Source of the DNA: Levilactobacillus angrenensis
GTDB taxonomy: Bacteria; Bacillota; Bacilli; Lactobacillales; Lactobacillaceae
Length of the DNA stretch: 37,351 nt
Assembly: GCF_003946085.1 (NCBI RefSeq)
Contig: NZ_RHOB01000023.1
Span: 1-37,351, forward strand
Reading direction: 5' to 3'
Shown here: piece after piece, positions 34,389-37,351 of the stretch
How the letters are laid out: each line of letters opens with the position of its first letter
Numbering within the stretch: position 1 is the first letter of the stretch
Translations under genes and position numbers: made by a program
The notes under the pieces: model-generated
Told to the model about the DNA's origin: nothing
Seen by the model: only the letters and a program-made list of their open reading frames with translations
The model's database searches: none

Positions 34389-34448
34389 ATTGCTTCCTCC
34401 TATATCTGTCTTAGTTGGCAATCAGCAAGGGTCGCCGAACAAAAAGTA

Positions 34449-34477
34449 ACAATACCACTACATTACCAAATTTTCAA
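34449..34477 (-). promoter_or_regulatory. Promoter of spxH
   Basis: On the minus strand TTGAAA (34472-34477), a 17-nt spacer and TATTGT (34449-34454), with a TGG extension before the -10. Confidence 0.7.
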
Positions 34478-34663
34478 AAAATAGCAATTGGAACGTTTGT
34501 TTGAGGTGAAGACCGTACATTTAAAATGCACCCCTATCATGCAACATTTTTCCGCTGAGGTAAAGCTAAACGCCTCATAAAAGTTCGGGGGCGAACCCAA
34601 CAGACTACTAGTGAAAGAATTAACAAGTTAATGAGGTAATTACTCTCAGTTACCGCAGAAATA

Positions 34664-34672
34664 TGGTAAAAT
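34664..34672 (+). promoter_or_regulatory. Extended -10 promoter of the relQ-nadK-rlu operon
   Basis: TGG-TAAAAT, 41 nt before the relQ start. The -35 region is poor. Between this and the spxH promoter (34478-34660) I see only AT-rich sequence and a weak TGAGG/CCTCA inverted repeat. Confidence 0.6.
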
Positions 34673-34713
34673 CGAAAGATGAGCACTGTAATCAAGGTTG
34701 GGGGATAGTCATT

Positions 34714-35370
34714 ATGGTAACGAACTGGGATCAATTTTTATTGCCCTATCAGCAAGCCGTCAGTGAGCTAAAGGTGAAGCTACGCGGCATCAGAAAGCAA
34801 TTTGAAAATCAAAATGAACGTCCACCTATTGAATTCGTCACTGGGCGAGTCAAGCCGGTGCCCAGCATCAAGGAAAAGATGACCCGGCGCCACGTCGCCG
34901 AAGACCGGCTGGAGCAAGATATGCAAGATATTGCTGGTCTGCGGATCATGTGTCAGTTTGTTGAAGACATTTACCAAGTCGTCGATTTGCTGCGGCAACG
35001 CACTGACCTGACGATTTTAGAAGAGCGGGATTACATTCACAATGAGAAGCCGAGTGGTTATCGGTCCTATCACATTGTCGTGGAGTATCCGGTTCAACTG
35101 GTCTCCGGTGAGAAGAAAATCTTAGCGGAGATTCAGGTGCGGACGTTGGCCATGAACTTCTGGGCCACCATCGAGCATTCATTAAATTACAAATATCAGG
35201 GCGCCTTTCCCGAAGCGCTGAGTGATCGGCTCCAGCGGGCGGCAGAGGCGGCTTTTAAATTGGACACGGAAATGTCCGAGATTCGTGAAGAAATTCAAGA
35301 GGCCCAGCAGTACTCACCAAAGAGCGACGGTGATACGCACGCGACGCCTCATCAAAATAAGGAAGAATAA
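34714..35370 (+). CDS. relQ: Small alarmone synthetase RelQ (GTP pyrophosphokinase)
   Basis: Makes (p)ppGpp from GTP/GDP and ATP without hydrolase domain, 218 residues. The synthetase core includes [48 protein letters not shown] and [26 protein letters not shown] 34714 has GGGGGA about 8 nt upstream. It starts an operon with nadK and the pseudouridine synthase (yjbM-yjbN-yjbO order of Bacillus). Confidence 0.95.
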   Translation: MVTNWDQFLLPYQQAVSELKVKLRGIRKQFENQNERPPIEFVTGRVKPVPSIKEKMTRRHVAEDRLEQDMQDIAGLRIMCQFVEDIYQVVDLLRQRTDLTILEERDYIHNEKPSGYRSYHIVVEYPVQLVSGEKKILAEIQVRTLAMNFWATIEHSLNYKYQGAFPEALSDRLQRAAEAAFKLDTEMSEIREEIQEAQQYSPKSDGDTHATPHQNKEE

Positions 35371-35371
35371 C

Positions 35372-36175
35372 ATGAAGGTTGCCATTTTTAGTAATAACGG
35401 GCCAGCCTCACAGAAGGTAGCGACGGCGCTTCATCGGGGCCTGGTGACTGCCGGCGTGACGCTGGATAGTTTAAACCCAGATGTGGTCGTCACGGTGGGG
35501 GGCGACGGGACGCTGCTGTCGGCCTTTCACCACTACAATGACCGGTTAGATAAGGTCCGCTTTGTCGGGATTCATACGGGACACTTGGGCTTTTACACCG
35601 ATTGGCGCGACTTTGAGGTCCAAGAACTCGTGGCTAGTCTGGCAGAGGATAATGGTCAAAGCGTCAGCTACCCGCTGTTGTCGATTCAGGTCGACTACGC
35701 GGACGGGACGCACCCAGATCAGGCGTTGGCCTTGAATGAGTCCACTATTAAGAAAGTTTCGGGGACCATGGTGGCCGACGTCTATATCAAGGGAGAGCTC
35801 TTCGAAAGTTTTCGGGGGGATGGCCTGTGTATTTCAACACCGACCGGCTCAACGGCTTACAACAAGTCCGTGGGCGGCGCTGTCTTGAATCCTCGGTTCA
35901 ACGCGGTCCAAATGGCCGAGATTGCCTCGATCAACAACCTGGTCTTTCGGACCTTGGGCTCGCCCCTGATCATCCCGGCCGACGAGTGGATTCGCATCGA
36001 ACCCGCTGACCCGACAGATAATGTGTTGATGTGTGATCAGCTAGGCATCGAAGGCCGGCCCATTAAGGCGATCTCTTACCGGATTGCCCGGCAACGGATC
36101 GCCTTTGCGGAATACCGCCACACCCACTTCTGGCAGCGGGTCGAGGCCTCCTTTATCGGTCGTGAACAAGCATGA
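35372..36175 (+). CDS. nadK: NAD kinase
   Basis: Phosphorylates NAD to NADP, 267 residues. [13 protein letters not shown] is the catalytic GGDG motif. ALNESTIKK and [18 protein letters not shown] are further family motifs. ATG 35372 follows the relQ stop by one base, with AGGAAG 6 nt upstream. It overlaps the next gene by 4 nt (ATGA). Confidence 0.96.
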   Translation: MKVAIFSNNGPASQKVATALHRGLVTAGVTLDSLNPDVVVTVGGDGTLLSAFHHYNDRLDKVRFVGIHTGHLGFYTDWRDFEVQELVASLAEDNGQSVSYPLLSIQVDYADGTHPDQALALNESTIKKVSGTMVADVYIKGELFESFRGDGLCISTPTGSTAYNKSVGGAVLNPRFNAVQMAEIASINNLVFRTLGSPLIIPADEWIRIEPADPTDNVLMCDQLGIEGRPIKAISYRIARQRIAFAEYRHTHFWQRVEASFIGREQA

Positions 36176-37146
36176 CGCACTTTAACTGGCGCGTGACGGG
36201 GGACAGCCCCATGCACGTGCGAACGGTGCTGATGGCCCACGGGGTCACCCGCACCTTTTTAAAACAAGTGAAATTTCACGGTGGTGTCATCACCCTAGAC
36301 GGCCAAGAAGTCCGGGTGATTGCGCTGGCCCAACCGGGGCAAGTCGTGGGTTTACAGCTACCACCGGAGCCTGCCAATCCTAACGTTGCCACGTCGTTCA
36401 AGCCCTTGGAGATTCTGTATGAAGATGCGCATTTTCTGGTGGTCAATAAGCCAGCCGGTATGGCCTCGGTGCCTTCACACCTGTATCCGGATGATACGTT
36501 GGCCAATCGCGTCAAGGGTCATCTGACGACGATTCAGGCGGACAGCACGGTGACCCACATCGTCACGCGTTTGGACCGCGATACCAGTGGGGCAGTCTTA
36601 TTTGCCAAACATCATTTTGCCCATTCAATTTTGGATAAGCAGTTGAAGGATGGTGTCCTGGACAAACGTTACATCGCGGTGGCGACGGGCGCCATCACCA
36701 CAGATCATCAGCTGATTGATGCGCCGATTGGTCGAGCGCCTGACTCGTTTATCAAACGCATGGTCCGCGACGACGGCCGCCAAGCCCAAACAGAGCTGTG
36801 GGTCCGTGGTCGTTCCCAATCGGCAACCTTGTTGGCCATCAAGCTACACACAGGACGGACCCATCAGATTCGGGTCCATTGCCAAGCAATCGGCCATCCG
36901 TTGCTGGGAGATTGGTTGTACGGCAAACAAACGAACCCCTGGATTCATCGACAAGCCTTGCACTGTGCACGATTGCGCTTCTATCAGCCATTTCTAGACG
37001 AGTGGATGACGTGTTATGCGCCACTGCCATCAGACATGGCGACGGTCATTGACCGAGAGATAATGGCTCTTTGTCAACGGGTGTTGATGAGGATATTTCC
37101 AGAGGTTCAATTCACTTGCGAATTGGGCCTCTTTTTTGAACCTTGA
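36172..37146 (+). CDS. RluA-family pseudouridine synthase (YjbO-like), C-terminus fused to IS end
   Basis: Converts uridine to pseudouridine in structured RNA, 324 residues. An S4-like N-terminal region (about 1-65) precedes the catalytic domain with [19 protein letters not shown] (catalytic Asp) and [27 protein letters not shown]. The catalytic domain ends near residue 290. From about residue 311 (37101) the frame runs into the right-hand ISL3 element and stops at 37144-37146, so the last 14 residues are element-derived. Activity is likely kept. The start ATG overlaps the nadK stop. Confidence 0.9.
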   Translation: MTHFNWRVTGDSPMHVRTVLMAHGVTRTFLKQVKFHGGVITLDGQEVRVIALAQPGQVVGLQLPPEPANPNVATSFKPLEILYEDAHFLVVNKPAGMASVPSHLYPDDTLANRVKGHLTTIQADSTVTHIVTRLDRDTSGAVLFAKHHFAHSILDKQLKDGVLDKRYIAVATGAITTDHQLIDAPIGRAPDSFIKRMVRDDGRQAQTELWVRGRSQSATLLAIKLHTGRTHQIRVHCQAIGHPLLGDWLYGKQTNPWIHRQALHCARLRFYQPFLDEWMTCYAPLPSDMATVIDREIMALCQRVLMRIFPEVQFTCELGLFFEP

Positions 37147-37351
37147 TTTTGAATTCGATTTGGATTCGGTAGCTGAAGTTTAGCCAGTTTCGATAGCCAT
37201 AGGCGGTTCGTTTGATCTGCTTGATCTTGCGATTAACACCTTCAATGGGGCCATTAGAGATTGAGCACTGTGTCATATTTTGAATGAGTTGCTTTCTCTG
37301 AATGAAGGTTTTAATGGTTGTTAGAAGTTGAGGACTGACGTTCTCAACTTC
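37101..37351 (-). mobile_element. ISL3-family insertion sequence, partial (3' end only)
   Basis: From AGAGGTTCAATTCAC (37101) to the window edge the sequence is the terminal part of an insertion sequence that continues to the right. Its end matches the left-hand element (1-112) in inverted orientation. The two elements therefore face each other across 37 kb. Confidence 0.85.
37112..37351 (-). CDS. ISL3-family transposase, C-terminal fragment (partial at window edge)
   Basis: The minus strand is open from the edge to TGA at 37112-37114, encoding 79 residues. SNGPIEGVNRKIKQIKRTAYGYRNW is the hallmark C-terminal region of the ISL3 DDE transposase, with the catalytic Glu in GPIEG. The frame is intact over the visible part. 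Confidence 0.88.
   Translation of the reverse strand, partial: EVENVSPQLLTTIKTFIQRKQLIQNMTQCSISNGPIEGVNRKIKQIKRTAYGYRNWLNFSYRIQIEFKIKVQKRGPIRK

Noticed and set aside
1-37351. CRISPR array, prophage or toxin-antitoxin system
   Set aside because: No spaced direct repeats, cas genes, phage structural genes or small toxin-antitoxin pairs are visible.

Overview
The window reads as a chromosomal segment of a lactic acid bacterium of the family Lactobacillaceae. GC content is moderate, strong AGGAGG ribosome binding sites and TGn-TATAAT promoters are common, and several genes use GTG or TTG starts. Gene content and protein flavour suggest a Levilactobacillus (L. brevis group) type organism; the genus is inference, not proven. 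Both ends lie inside the 3' part of two different ISL3-family insertion sequences pointing inward, so the window may be one assembly contig bounded by IS copies.

Layout. 1-112: ISL3-family IS end, cutting the 3' end of a secreted N-acetylmuramoyl-L-alanine amidase gene (minus strand). 1.7-4.1 kb: a DUF2187-type small protein, tRNA-Gly(CCC), and a T-box leader with a CGG (Arg) specifier in front of argS. 4.4-14.3 kb: a tightly overlapping de novo purine operon, purEKCSQLFMND, with a good sigma-A promoter and a PurBox-like site upstream; purH, usually found beside purN and purD, is absent. 14.4-17.7 kb: argR, a class A penicillin-binding protein (PBP2A type) and a YlbF/YheA-family gene. 18.0-27.2 kb: the Bacillus yha-ecs neighbourhood: yhaO-yhaN-yhaM (nuclease/ATPase/exoribonuclease), then prsA, yhaH-like and hit on the minus strand, then ecsA-ecsB. 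27.2-28.8 kb: ytmP-like kinase and trmB. 29.5-37.1 kb: the Bacillus yjb neighbourhood: coiA, pepF, (degV inserted), spxH, relQ, nadK and an RluA-family pseudouridine synthase whose 3' end is interrupted by the right-hand ISL3 element.

The most interesting structure is a non-coding, MITE-like repeat family. Two long copies (17681-18035 and 28831-29468) and one decayed inverted copy (about 24978-25095) share terminal inverted repeats near CTAAAGGTTGAAAG, a 49-nt identical GC-rich core with nested foldbacks, and a variable central hairpin. Both long copies start exactly 9 nt after the last T of the U-tract of an intrinsic terminator, in the same orientation, which suggests an element that recognises terminators. 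I do not recognise this family.

How the genes work together: the purine operon makes IMP precursors as far as AICAR if purB is present elsewhere, and would need purH elsewhere to finish. The yha, ecs and yjb blocks cover DNA/RNA turnover, protein secretion and folding (PrsA, Ecs), competence and Spx control (CoiA, SpxH), alarmone synthesis (RelQ) and NADP supply (NadK).
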